Below are positions 1-6,233 of a DNA stretch of 8,076 nucleotides, piece by piece. The stretch is taken from assembly GCA_965365655.1 (NCBI GenBank), contig CBDUCN010000245.1, positions 1 through 8,076 on the forward strand. Reading direction: 5' to 3'. Origin of the DNA: JBFHNV01 sp965365655. Lineage in GTDB: Bacteria > Pseudomonadota > Gammaproteobacteria > HK1. Numbering within the stretch: position 1 is the first letter of the stretch; each line of letters begins with the position of its first letter. The notes beneath the pieces were generated by a model. That model saw only the letters and a program-made list of their open reading frames with translations. It was not told where the DNA came from and did no database searches. The position numbers and the translations under genes are program-made.

Positions 1-673
1 TGATCGGGATCGGGTTCATCTGCCCGTCGGCGACGCCGGTCTGCAGCGCGGTGTACACCTCGGCCCACGGCAGCGGCGTCGGCTGCCCGCCCAGCGACGA
101 GACCACCGCCTCGTGAGTGGGCAGCGTCATCGTGCGAATGCGCAGCCCGTCCATGTCCGCGACGGACCTGATCGGCCGCTTGGAGTTGCTGAACTCGAAG
201 AAGCCGCCGCTGTCGAGCATGCCCAGCACCTTGAGGCCGCTGGTCTTGGCCTCCAGGTCGGCGGCGAACTTCTGGCCGAAGCTGGACTCCAGCGTCATCA
301 CGTCGTGCACCACGCCGATGTTCGGGAACGCGAAGGGCACGTCGAACACGCCGACCAGCGGGTAGTGCTGGGCGACGCCGCCGGCCGACGAGATGCACGA
401 CTCCACGATGCCGTCGCGCACCTGCGCGATCACCTCGTTGTCCTTGCCGAGCTGGCCGTTCGCGAACAGCTTCACCTCGATCGCGCCGTTGCTGGCGGTC
501 TCCACCAGGCTCTTGAACACCGCGGTCATCGCGCCGGAGTGGCTCTCGAACGGGCTCTCCGGGTTGAGGTGGCCGATGCGCATGGTCTTCGCGGCCTGCA
601 CCGGGGTGGCGGCGAGCGCCGCGGCGGCGAGCGCGCCCGCGGCGGCGAGGGTGGAACGTCTGAATAGCGTCAT
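1..673 (-). CDS. dctP: TRAP transporter periplasmic solute-binding protein, DctP family (3' partial)
   Basis: This gene encodes the periplasmic receptor that captures an organic-acid-like solute and delivers it to the DctQM permease. It starts at ATG 671-673, with GGAGG at 681-685 seven bases upstream. The 224 codons in the window cover about two thirds of a normal 320-340 residue protein; the C-terminus lies left of position 1. Residues 1-27 form a signal peptide (FRRS, then an Ala/Leu-rich core, ending near VQA). The paired Arg faintly resembles a Tat motif, so the export route is uncertain. The family pattern is clear: RIGHLNPESPF at 32-42, GQLGKDNEV at 73-81, DMDGLRIRTM at 173-182 and QTGVADGQMNPI at 211-222. 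Arg180 aligns with the conserved Arg that binds the ligand carboxylate in TRAP receptors such as SiaP. The gene is last in the Q-M-P operon, 56 bases after dctM, with its own strong ribosome binding site. The ligand is unknown. Confidence 0.93.
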   Translation of the reverse strand, partial: MTLFRRSTLAAAGALAAAALAATPVQAAKTMRIGHLNPESPFESHSGAMTAVFKSLVETASNGAIEVKLFANGQLGKDNEVIAQVRDGIVESCISSAGGVAQHYPLVGVFDVPFAFPNIGVVHDVMTLESSFGQKFAADLEAKTSGLKVLGMLDSGGFFEFSNSKRPIRSVADMDGLRIRTMTLPTHEAVVSSLGGQPTPLPWAEVYTALQTGVADGQMNPIPI

Positions 674-680
674 TGCGAGT

Positions 681-685
681 CCTCC
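681..685 (-). promoter_or_regulatory. Strong ribosome binding site of the dctP-like gene
   Basis: The minus strand reads GGAGG seven bases before ATG 671-673. It is a much closer match to the anti-Shine-Dalgarno consensus than the sites of dctM (weak AAGG before GTG) or dctQ. This fits the need for more binding protein than membrane subunits, and it fixes the dctP start. Confidence 0.7.
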
Positions 686-729
686 GGTCGTGGTTGTCAC
701 AGGGGTCTTCAGGCCGCGGCGGCCGTGCG

Positions 730-2019
730 CTACTGCGCGAATCCGAGCTGCCGCGGGATGAACAGGGTGAGGTCCGGCCAGTACGCGATCAGCATCAGCA
801 CCGCGACCTCGGCCACCAGGAACGGCCACAGGCTGCGCGCGATGGCCTCCAGGCGCTCGCCGGTGACCGACGCCAGCACGAACAGGCACGCGCCCACCGG
901 CGGCGTCATCAGGGAGATGTTCAGCGCGAGGATGATCATCACGCCGGCGTGCACCGGGTCCATGCCGATGTGCAGCGTCAGCGGCGCGAGCACCGGCGCG
1001 AGGATGATCAGCGTCGCGTTGATGTCCATGAACAGGCCGATGAACAGCAGCAGCGCGAGGATCATCGCGATCACCACCTGCGGGTTCTCCGACAGCGACA
1101 GGAAGCCGGCGGCGATGGCCTGCGGGATCTGCTCGAAGGTCATCCACCAGCCGAGGATGGAGGCGGACGCGATGATCAGGAACACCACGCCGGTGATGCG
1201 CACGGTGCGCGCCAGCATGTCGTAGAGGTCGGCCCAGGTCAGCGCGCGATAGATCACGCCGCCGACGAACAGCGCGTAGGCCACCGCGATGGACGCCGCC
1301 TCGGTAGGCGTCGTGATGCCGCCCAGGATGCCGCCGAGGATGATCACAGGAAGCACGATGGCGCTGATGCTGTCGCGGAACGCGCGCAGGATCGCGAGCA
1401 GGCTGGGGCCCTCGGTGGACTTCGGCAGGTCGAGGCGCCGCCCCAGCGCCGCGATCACCGCCATGCACAGCAGGCAGATCAGCAGCCCCGGAAGGATCCC
1501 CGCCGCGAACAGTCCCGCGATGGACACGCCCATCAGCGAGCCGTAGATCACCATCAGCGTGGACGGCGGGATGGTCGGGCCGATGATCGATCCGGCTGCG
1601 GTCACGGCGCACGCGAAGGGGCGGGTGTAGCCCTGCTTCACCATCGCCGGCACCAGCGTGTTGCCGAACGCGGCGGCGTCGGCGGTGGCGGCGCCGGTGA
1701 TCCCGGCGAACAGCACCGAGGCGACCATGTTCGAGTGCGCCATGCCGCCGCGCAGGTAGCCGACCAGCGCGTCGGCGAACTTCACCAGCCGGTCGGTGAT
1801 GCCGGCGCGGTTCATGATCTCGCCGGCGAAGATGAAGAACGGCATCGCGAGGAACGGGAACAGGTCCAGCCCGGCGAAGAAGCGCTCCGGCGCCATCGCG
1901 ACGAAGCGCCCGCTGCCGCCGATGGACACCATGCCCACCACGCCCGCGATCCCGAGCACGTAGCCGACCGGCATCCCGAGCAGCATCAGCCCGAAGAAGG
2001 TGACGGCGACCCAGGTCAC
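730..2019 (-). CDS. dctM: TRAP transporter large permease subunit, DctM family
   Basis: This is the large inner-membrane subunit that carries solute across the membrane using an ion gradient. The product is 429 residues, the usual DctM length, and is almost wholly hydrophobic with roughly 12 membrane segments. Family signatures seen in order include PFFIFAGEIMNRAGI, a GGMAHSNMVASVLFAGITGAA-like block, GPTIPPS, GGITTPTEAA, DINATLIILAPVLAPL and NISLMTPPVGACLFV. I chose GTG 2017-2019 because it gives the standard N-terminus (TWVAVTFFGLMLLGMPVGY) and overlaps the dctQ stop in a GTGA tetranucleotide, a common sign of translational coupling. The Shine-Dalgarno match is weak (AAGG about 7 bases upstream), which agrees with coupling. 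The reading frame stays open far upstream to 2811, but that part is an Arg/Pro/Gly-rich shadow of dctQ and the intergenic region, not a real extension. Confidence 0.96.
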   Translation of the reverse strand: MTWVAVTFFGLMLLGMPVGYVLGIAGVVGMVSIGGSGRFVAMAPERFFAGLDLFPFLAMPFFIFAGEIMNRAGITDRLVKFADALVGYLRGGMAHSNMVASVLFAGITGAATADAAAFGNTLVPAMVKQGYTRPFACAVTAAGSIIGPTIPPSTLMVIYGSLMGVSIAGLFAAGILPGLLICLLCMAVIAALGRRLDLPKSTEGPSLLAILRAFRDSISAIVLPVIILGGILGGITTPTEAASIAVAYALFVGGVIYRALTWADLYDMLARTVRITGVVFLIIASASILGWWMTFEQIPQAIAAGFLSLSENPQVVIAMILALLLFIGLFMDINATLIILAPVLAPLTLHIGMDPVHAGVMIILALNISLMTPPVGACLFVLASVTGERLEAIARSLWPFLVAEVAVLMLIAYWPDLTLFIPRQLGFAQ

Positions 2020-2561
2020 GCGAGCGCCTTGCCGGGATCCACCGGCTTGTGCTCGGCGAAGCGCGCCTGGTCGCGGATCGCGACGAGCACGAGCTGCACG
2101 CACGCGAGCGCGGCTGCGGCCGGCACCGCCGCGAACGGCAGCGCCTTGCTCATCCCGTAGATCATCGTGAAGTGCTTCGCCCCCTTGTCCACCATCCCGA
2201 TGCCGTAGAACAGCAGCAGTGCGAAGAACGCGAGGGCCGTGAGGTCCAGGGCCGCGAGCAGCACGCGGCGCAGCGTGAACGGGAGGCGGTCGAACAGCAG
2301 CTCGACGCCGATGTGCTCGCGGCGCGAGATGCCGCACGACACGGCCAGCAGCGCCATCCAGATCATCAGGTAGCGCGCCGCTTCCTCCATGAAGGTGATC
2401 GGCAGCGGTATCGCGTAGCGCACGATCACGCCCAGCCACACGTCGAGCACGAGCAGCACGGCGAGGCCCACGCACACGCGCTCCACCGCACGGTCCAGCC
2501 ACGCGCTGGTGGCCGCCGCCCGGGCCCCCGCCGCGGCGAGCGCCGCGCTTCCGCCTGCCAT
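2016..2561 (-). CDS. dctQ: TRAP transporter small permease subunit, DctQ family
   Basis: This is the small membrane subunit that pairs with DctM and is required for TRAP transport. The 181-residue product has four hydrophobic segments, at roughly 27-49, 62-79, 100-122 and 140-163. The first two are joined by the DctQ pattern: RYAIPLPITFMEEAARYLMIW at 48-68, with the conserved Glu-Glu and Arg, followed by His83 in RREHIGVELL. An Ala-rich N-terminal stretch of about 20 residues precedes the first helix. It starts at ATG 2559-2561, preceded by a GGGGGGAG run at 2567-2574 that serves as the ribosome binding site. It is the first gene of the leftward operon, and its TGA stop (2016-2018) lies inside the overlap with the dctM GTG. 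DctQ proteins diverge quickly in sequence, so the call rests on topology, motif and position together. Confidence 0.92.
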   Translation of the reverse strand: MAGGSAALAAAGARAAATSAWLDRAVERVCVGLAVLLVLDVWLGVIVRYAIPLPITFMEEAARYLMIWMALLAVSCGISRREHIGVELLFDRLPFTLRRVLLAALDLTALAFFALLLFYGIGMVDKGAKHFTMIYGMSKALPFAAVPAAAALACVQLVLVAIRDQARFAEHKPVDPGKALA

Positions 2562-2583
2562 CAGAACTCCCCCCTGCCCGCGC

Positions 2584-2610
2584 CGATCGCGGTCGCGCGG
2601 ACCGCGATCG
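2584..2610. repeat. Perfect 11-bp-arm inverted repeat in the dctQ leader
   Basis: CGATCGCGGTC at 2584-2594 is exactly the reverse complement of GACCGCGATCG at 2600-2610, with a five-base centre (GCGCG). It lies directly downstream of the putative -10 of the TRAP promoter and about 10 bases upstream of the dctQ ribosome binding site. It could be an operator overlapping the transcription start, or a stable mRNA hairpin if transcription starts upstream of it. The symmetry is directly visible; the role is inferred. Confidence 0.6.
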
Positions 2611-2640
2611 AGTATGAAACACGCGTATCACATCTGTCCA
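2611..2640 (-). promoter_or_regulatory. Candidate sigma70-type promoter of the TRAP operon
   Basis: On the minus strand, TGGACA (2635-2640; 5 of 6 match to TTGACA) is followed after 18 bases by CATACT (2611-2616; 4 of 6 match to TATAAT). It sits in one of the few AT-rich islands of the intergenic region, about 50 bases upstream of the dctQ start. The palindrome at 2615-2630 covers its spacer and part of its -10, an arrangement expected for repression. It was identified by eye only. Confidence 0.4.
2615..2630. promoter_or_regulatory. Candidate RpiR operator, TRAP side
   Basis: The plus strand reads TGAAACACGCGTATCA, an imperfect palindrome: the arms TGAAAC and GTATCA agree at 5 of 6 positions once reverse-complemented. 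It has the same length and spacing as the site at 2802-2817 and shares 11 of 16 bases with it (consensus TGAAAY-NNNY-GTWTCA). It overlaps the putative TRAP promoter, so a bound regulator would block transcription of dctQMP. Confidence 0.45.
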
Positions 2641-2756
2641 GGGCAGGGCGCGACGCGCGCGGCGGCGGTGCCCGGGCGGGCGGGGCCGGCGCGGCGCGGA
2701 CCGGCGCGGCCTGCACCCGGGAGCTTGTTTTGTTGCACCAGGAGCGCCCCCCAGGA

Positions 2757-2771
2757 TGGTGCGCCGCACCA
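2757..2771. repeat. Short inverted repeat TGGTGC-GCC-GCACCA
   Basis: TGGTGC at 2757-2762 and GCACCA at 2766-2771 are perfect complements with a three-base centre. The longer word GCACCAGG also occurs as a direct repeat at 2735-2742 and 2766-2773, which puts the copies 31 bases apart, about three helical turns. It may be part of a second regulator site or chance in GC-rich DNA. Confidence 0.3.
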
Positions 2772-2800
2772 GGGTTGTGCCCGGCGCAGGGAATCCCGGT

Positions 2801-2818
2801 TTGAAATTCATGTTTCAA
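2801..2818. promoter_or_regulatory. Candidate RpiR operator, rpiR side
   Basis: TTGAAATTCATGTTTCAA is a palindrome with perfect six-base arms (TTGAAA and TTTCAA) and a six-base centre. It ends 62 bases upstream of the rpiR ATG. TTGAAA at 2801-2806 also resembles a -35 element (5 of 6 to TTGACA) for the plus strand, although the matching -10 (CACCAT, 2824-2829) is weak. An AT-rich palindrome in such GC-rich surroundings, next to a regulator gene, is the usual look of an autoregulatory operator. Confidence 0.5.
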
Positions 2819-2880
2819 CTCGTCACCATGCCGCGCAGGCGGCGTGCGAGTCCGCGCGCCGCAACGCAGGGAGCACGGGC

Positions 2881-3750
2881 ATGGCGCGTTCCGCCAGCAG
2901 CAGCACCCGGCGGCCCGAGCCGCTGCAGCGCCGCCTGCACGAGATGTACGAGCAGCTTCCCGACAGCGAGCGCAAGATCGCCGACCTGGTGCTGGAGTTC
3001 CCGGGCGAGGTGGCCGCGTACAACGCGACCGAGCTCGCCGCGCTCGCCGGCGCGTCCAAGGCCGCGGTCACGCGCCTGGTGCGCCGCCTCGGCTACGAGA
3101 GCTTCGAGGAGGCGCGGCGCGCCGCCCGCGACGCGCGCGACCGCGGCTCTCCGCTGTACATGCTGCACAGCGCCGCGCACCCCGAGGGATTCGAGGCGCG
3201 GGTGCGCGCGCACCTGGAGCGCGACGTCGCGAACCTGTCGCGCACGCTGGACGCGCTGCTGCCCGCGACGGTCGAGGCCGTGGTGGACGCGCTCGCCGCG
3301 GCGCGCCGGGTGTGGCTGTTCGGCTACCGCAACAGCCACTATCTCGCGGGCTACGCGCGCTGGCAGTTCATCCAGGTTCGCGCACAGGTCCACCTGCTGC
3401 CGATGGCCGGCGAGACCCTCGCGGAGTACGTGGAGGAGCTCGCGCCGGGGGACGTGCTGGTGGTGGTCGCGTTCCGCCGCCGCATGCCGGTGGTGGAGCG
3501 CATCGTGAAGCTCGCCGTCGAGCGCGGGGCGCAGGTGGCGGTGATCACCGACGCCACGGCGCGCCTGCGCGCGCGGGCGACGTGGACGCTGCGCTGCGAG
3601 GTGCGCGGCGAGGACCTGTTCGATCGCTACACCGCGGCGATGTCGCTGCTGCACCTGCTGAGCGTGGAGCTGGTGGACCGCGCGGGCACGGCGGGGCGGC
3701 GGCGCCTGGAGCGCGTCGAGGATCTGCACGAGCGCCTGCATGAGCTCTGA
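2881..3750 (+). CDS. MurR/RpiR-family transcriptional regulator (HTH plus SIS domain)
   Basis: This is a 289-residue DNA-binding regulator, probably controlling both divergent operons. The N-terminal RpiR helix-turn-helix spans about residues 14-85; NATELAALAGASKAAVTRLVRR at 48-69 is the recognition unit, followed by the family hallmark LGYESFEEAR at 70-79. The C-terminal SIS-type domain spans about 125-265. Its first loop reads FGYRNSHYLAGYARW (147-161) and a later strand reads VVVAFRRRMPVV (194-205), whereas classical RpiR sugar-phosphate sensors carry Gly- and Ser/Thr-rich loops there. The ligand is therefore probably not a phosphosugar. It starts at ATG 2881, with AGGGAG at 2868-2873 seven bases upstream. 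The frame stays open further upstream, but that part is low-complexity and lacks family sequence. Its end overlaps the hydrolase start by 11 bases, so the regulator is co-transcribed with the enzymes. Whether it represses or activates is not shown. Confidence 0.93.
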   Translation: MARSASSSTRRPEPLQRRLHEMYEQLPDSERKIADLVLEFPGEVAAYNATELAALAGASKAAVTRLVRRLGYESFEEARRAARDARDRGSPLYMLHSAAHPEGFEARVRAHLERDVANLSRTLDALLPATVEAVVDALAAARRVWLFGYRNSHYLAGYARWQFIQVRAQVHLLPMAGETLAEYVEELAPGDVLVVVAFRRRMPVVERIVKLAVERGAQVAVITDATARLRARATWTLRCEVRGEDLFDRYTAAMSLLHLLSVELVDRAGTAGRRRLERVEDLHERLHEL

Positions 3751-4990
3751 GGGCGTGTCCGCCGGGCCGATGGCGCCGCGCATCCTTCGCCGCGTCGACG
3801 CGCTGGCCGGGGTGAGCGAGTCGCCGCGCGGCCTGCTGCGCCGCTTCGCGACGCCCGAGCACGCGCGGGCCAACGAGCTGGTCGGCGGCTGGATGGCGCA
3901 GGCGGGCATGAGCGTGCGGGTGGACGCGATCGGCAACGTCGTGGGCCGCTACGAGGGCCGCGCCCCGGGCGCGCCGGCGCTGCTCGTCGGCTCGCACCTG
4001 GACACCGTCGCCGACGCCGGGAAGTACGACGGCATGCTGGGCGTGATCACGGGCATCGAGTGCGTGCACGCGCTGGCCGCGGCCGGCCGGCGGCTGGAGT
4101 TCGCGGTGGAGGTGATCGGCTTCGCCGACGAGGAGGGCGTGCGCTTCCAGTCCACGTACCTGGGCAGCCGTGCGGTGGCGGGCACCTTCGACCCGGCGCT
4201 GCTGGAGCGCGTGGACGCCGACGGGATCCGCATGTCCGACGCGCTGCGCGGCTTCGGCCTGGACCCGACGCGAATCGATGACGCGCGCCGCGCGCCGCAG
4301 GACCTGGTCGGCTACGTGGAGCTGCACATCGAGCAGGGCCCGGTGCTGGAGCGCGAGGGCGTCGCGCTCGGGGTGGTGAGCGCGATCGCCGGCGCGACGC
4401 GCCTCGCCGTGGTCCTCACCGGCGAGGCGGGGCACGCGGGCACGGTGCCGATGACGCTTCGCCGCGACGCGCTGGCCGCGGCGGCGGAGGCCGTGCTGCT
4501 GGTGGAGCGGCGGTGCGCCGGCACGCCGGGCCTGGTCGGCACCGTCGGGCGCATCGACGCGCGTCCGGGCGCGGTGAACGTGATCCCGGGCGAGGTCGCG
4601 CTCACGGTGGACATCCGCTGCGGTGAGGACGCGGGCCGTCGCGCCGCGGTGGCCGACGTGGAATCGGGCCTGCACGCGATCGCGGCGCGGCGCGGCGTGG
4701 ACGTGCGCGTGGAGCGCACCCACGAGGCGGCGAGCTGCCCGTGCAGCGACGCGCTGTCCGCGCCGCTCGCGCGCGCGGTCGAGGCGCAGTGCGGGCGCGC
4801 GGTGCGCCTGGCCAGCGGCGCCGGGCACGACGCGGCCGCGCTGTCGGCGCTGACCCGCGTCGGGATGCTGTTCGTGCGCTGCGCGGGCGGCGTGAGCCAC
4901 AACCCGGCGGAGTCCGTCACCGCCGAGGACGTGGAGGCGGGCGCCCGCGCGCTGCTTCGCTTCCTCGCCGACTTCCGCCCGGAGGAATGA
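3740..4990 (+). CDS. M20-clan amidohydrolase, allantoate amidohydrolase / N-carbamoyl amino acid hydrolase type
   Basis: This 416-residue cytoplasmic dimetal enzyme hydrolyses ureido or carbamoyl amide bonds. Family members convert allantoate to ureidoglycine, or N-carbamoyl amino acids to amino acids, releasing CO2 and ammonia. The metal site is complete: His86 and Asp88 in GSHLDTV, bridging Asp97 in GKYDG, general base Glu131 and ligand Glu132 in DEEGVRF, His196 in ELHIEQGP, and His387 in GVSHNPAES. Asn280 and Arg293 fit the substrate-carboxylate residues of the family. GEAGHAG (228-234) lies in the dimerisation domain and SGAGHDA at 359-365 follows it. GSHLDTV..AGKYDG, DEEGVRF and TYLGSRAVAG resemble allantoate amidohydrolases more than typical N-carbamoylases, where NEEG is common; this is a leaning, not proof. 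ATG 3740 overlaps rpiR by 11 bases; ATG 3770 (MAPRILRR) is a possible alternative, but neither has a clear ribosome binding site. An N-carbamoyl-beta-alanine or ureidoglycolate hydrolase role is also possible. Confidence 0.9.
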   Translation: MSSEGVSAGPMAPRILRRVDALAGVSESPRGLLRRFATPEHARANELVGGWMAQAGMSVRVDAIGNVVGRYEGRAPGAPALLVGSHLDTVADAGKYDGMLGVITGIECVHALAAAGRRLEFAVEVIGFADEEGVRFQSTYLGSRAVAGTFDPALLERVDADGIRMSDALRGFGLDPTRIDDARRAPQDLVGYVELHIEQGPVLEREGVALGVVSAIAGATRLAVVLTGEAGHAGTVPMTLRRDALAAAAEAVLLVERRCAGTPGLVGTVGRIDARPGAVNVIPGEVALTVDIRCGEDAGRRAAVADVESGLHAIAARRGVDVRVERTHEAASCPCSDALSAPLARAVEAQCGRAVRLASGAGHDAAALSALTRVGMLFVRCAGGVSHNPAESVTAEDVEAGARALLRFLADFRPEE

Positions 4991-4991
4991 C

Positions 4992-6233
4992 GTGGGCCCC
5001 GACGTGAGAGCGGTCCTCGAGCGCTTCGTGGAATCGCGCTTCGACGCCGAGGTGGCGTTTCTCGCCGAGCTGGTGAAGGTGCCGTCGGACAACCCGCCCG
5101 GCGACTGCGCGCCCCATGCCGCGCGCGCCGCCGAGCTGCTCGAGGGGCTGGGCTTCGAGGTCGAGCGCCACGCGGTGGACGAGCACGCGGTGCGCGCGAA
5201 CGGCATGCTGAGCGCGGTGAACCTGGTGGTGCGCCGGCGCTTCGGCGACGGGCCGGTGATCGCGCTCAACGCGCACGGCGACGTCGTCGCGCCCGGCGAC
5301 GGCTGGAGCGCGAACCCGTACGGCGCCGAGATTCGCGACGGCTGGATGTACGGGCGCGGCGCGGCGGTGTCGAAGTCCGACTTCGCGACGTACGCGTTCG
5401 CGCTGCTCGCGCTGGACGCGCTCGCGGCGGGCGGCGCGGCGCTCGCGGGCAGCGTCGAGCTGCACCTGACCTGCGACGAGGAGGTCGGCGGCGCGATCGG
5501 GCCGCCGTGGCTGCTGGAGCACGGGATCTCGAGGCCCGACCTCGCGCTGTCCGCCGGCTTCTCGTACGGCGTGGTCACCGCCCACAATGGCTGCCTGCAC
5601 CTGGAGGTGACGGTGCGCGGCAGGTCCGCCCACGCCGCGCAGCCGGACAGCGGCCACGACGCGCTGGAGGCCGCGACCGCGGTGCTGGACGCGCTGTATG
5701 CCGAGCGCCGGAAGCTTGCCCGGGTGCACTCGGCGATCGACGGGATCGACTCGCCGACGCTCACCGTCGGTCTGATCGAGGGCGGCATCAACACCAACGT
5801 GGTGCCGGACCGGGTCAGCCTGCGCCTGGACCGGCGCATCATTCCCGAGGAGCGCGTGGACGCGGTGGAGCCCGCGCTGCGCGCGCTGATCGCGGGGGCG
5901 GTGCGCGGCCGGGACGGCATCGCGGTGGACGTGCGCCGGATCATGCTGGCGAGCCCGCTTGTGCCGTTGCCGGGCATCGAGGCGCTGGCGGGGGCGCTGA
6001 CGCGCCATGCCGGGGACGTTCTGGGCACGCCGGTGCGTACCCACGGCGTGCCGCTGTACACCGACGCGCGGCACTACGCGGCCGCCGGTATCCCGACGGT
6101 GCTCTACGGCGCCGGGCCGCGCACGATCGGTGAGGCCAACGCGCACCGCGCCGACGAGCGGGTGCCGCTGTCGGATCTCAGGGCCGCGACGCTGGTCGTC
6201 GCGCTCGCGCTGGCGGAGGTGCTGGGCGCCTGA
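4992..6233 (+). CDS. M20 family metallohydrolase, ArgE/DapE/CPG2-like, with atypical metal site
   Basis: This 413-residue enzyme is related to deacylases that cleave N-acyl or peptide-like amide bonds. The catalytic domain occupies about 1-195 and 310-413, with the dimerisation (lid) domain between. Visible family elements are His95 in NAHGDVV, CDEEVGG with general base Glu163 and ligand Glu164, RSAHAAQPDSG with lid His214, GGINTNVVPDR at 264-274, LDRRIIPEE at 279-287, and His385 in the closing AHRADERV motif. The usual bridging Asp in GRGxxDxK is replaced: the segment reads GRGAAVSKSDF, with Val126 at the Asp position and Asp130 four residues later. The Glu/Asp near the start of the second metal loop is Gly189 in LSAGFSY. 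The start is GTG 4992, one base after the upstream stop, with GGAGG at 4981-4985 six bases before it; GTG 5004 is too far from that site. It shares an operon with the preceding hydrolase, so a related substrate is likely, but the substrate is unknown. Confidence 0.9.
   Translation: MGPDVRAVLERFVESRFDAEVAFLAELVKVPSDNPPGDCAPHAARAAELLEGLGFEVERHAVDEHAVRANGMLSAVNLVVRRRFGDGPVIALNAHGDVVAPGDGWSANPYGAEIRDGWMYGRGAAVSKSDFATYAFALLALDALAAGGAALAGSVELHLTCDEEVGGAIGPPWLLEHGISRPDLALSAGFSYGVVTAHNGCLHLEVTVRGRSAHAAQPDSGHDALEAATAVLDALYAERRKLARVHSAIDGIDSPTLTVGLIEGGINTNVVPDRVSLRLDRRIIPEERVDAVEPALRALIAGAVRGRDGIAVDVRRIMLASPLVPLPGIEALAGALTRHAGDVLGTPVRTHGVPLYTDARHYAAAGIPTVLYGAGPRTIGEANAHRADERVPLSDLRAATLVVALALAEVLGA

Larger units (their letters stand above)
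2562..2880. promoter_or_regulatory. Divergent intergenic control region between the TRAP operon and the rpiR operon
   Basis: This is 319 bases without a credible gene; the frames crossing it translate to Arg/Gly/Ala/Pro-rich low-complexity sequence. It is mostly extremely GC-rich but contains three relatively AT-rich islands, near 2611-2640, 2722-2740 and 2797-2820. The first and third each hold a 16-bp palindrome of the same type. The region also contains an 11-bp-arm perfect inverted repeat (2584-2610) and a 6-bp-arm one (2757-2771). It must contain the promoters for both divergent operons. Confidence 0.85.

Noticed and set aside
673..2160. Long plus-strand open frame (495 codons) opposite dctM
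   Set aside because: The product is Arg/Asp/Glu/His/Gln-rich low-complexity sequence typical of the antisense of a hydrophobic membrane protein gene. DctM is unambiguous on the other strand.
2020..2811. Apparent N-terminal extension of the DctM frame up to 2811
   Set aside because: It overlaps all of dctQ in another frame, has Arg/Pro/Gly-rich composition, and family length and the GTGA overlap both support the start at 2019.
2509..2880. Upstream extension of the RpiR frame to an ATG at 2509
   Set aside because: It would run through the divergent promoter region and into dctQ, and the extra 124 residues have no family similarity. ATG 2881 has a good ribosome binding site.
5360..5390. The altered GRGAAVSKSD motif as a sign of a pseudogene or frameshift in the second M20 gene
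   Set aside because: The frame is intact on both sides, alignment resumes at once, and all other conserved blocks including the last His are present.
3545..6061. Very long minus-strand open frame (838 codons) opposite the two hydrolases
   Set aside because: Its translation is Arg/Ala/His/Ser-rich without family motifs, and it covers two plus-strand genes with complete catalytic signatures. Long antisense frames are expected in DNA with such GC-rich third positions. The same applies to 4917-6356 and 2815-3936 on the minus strand.
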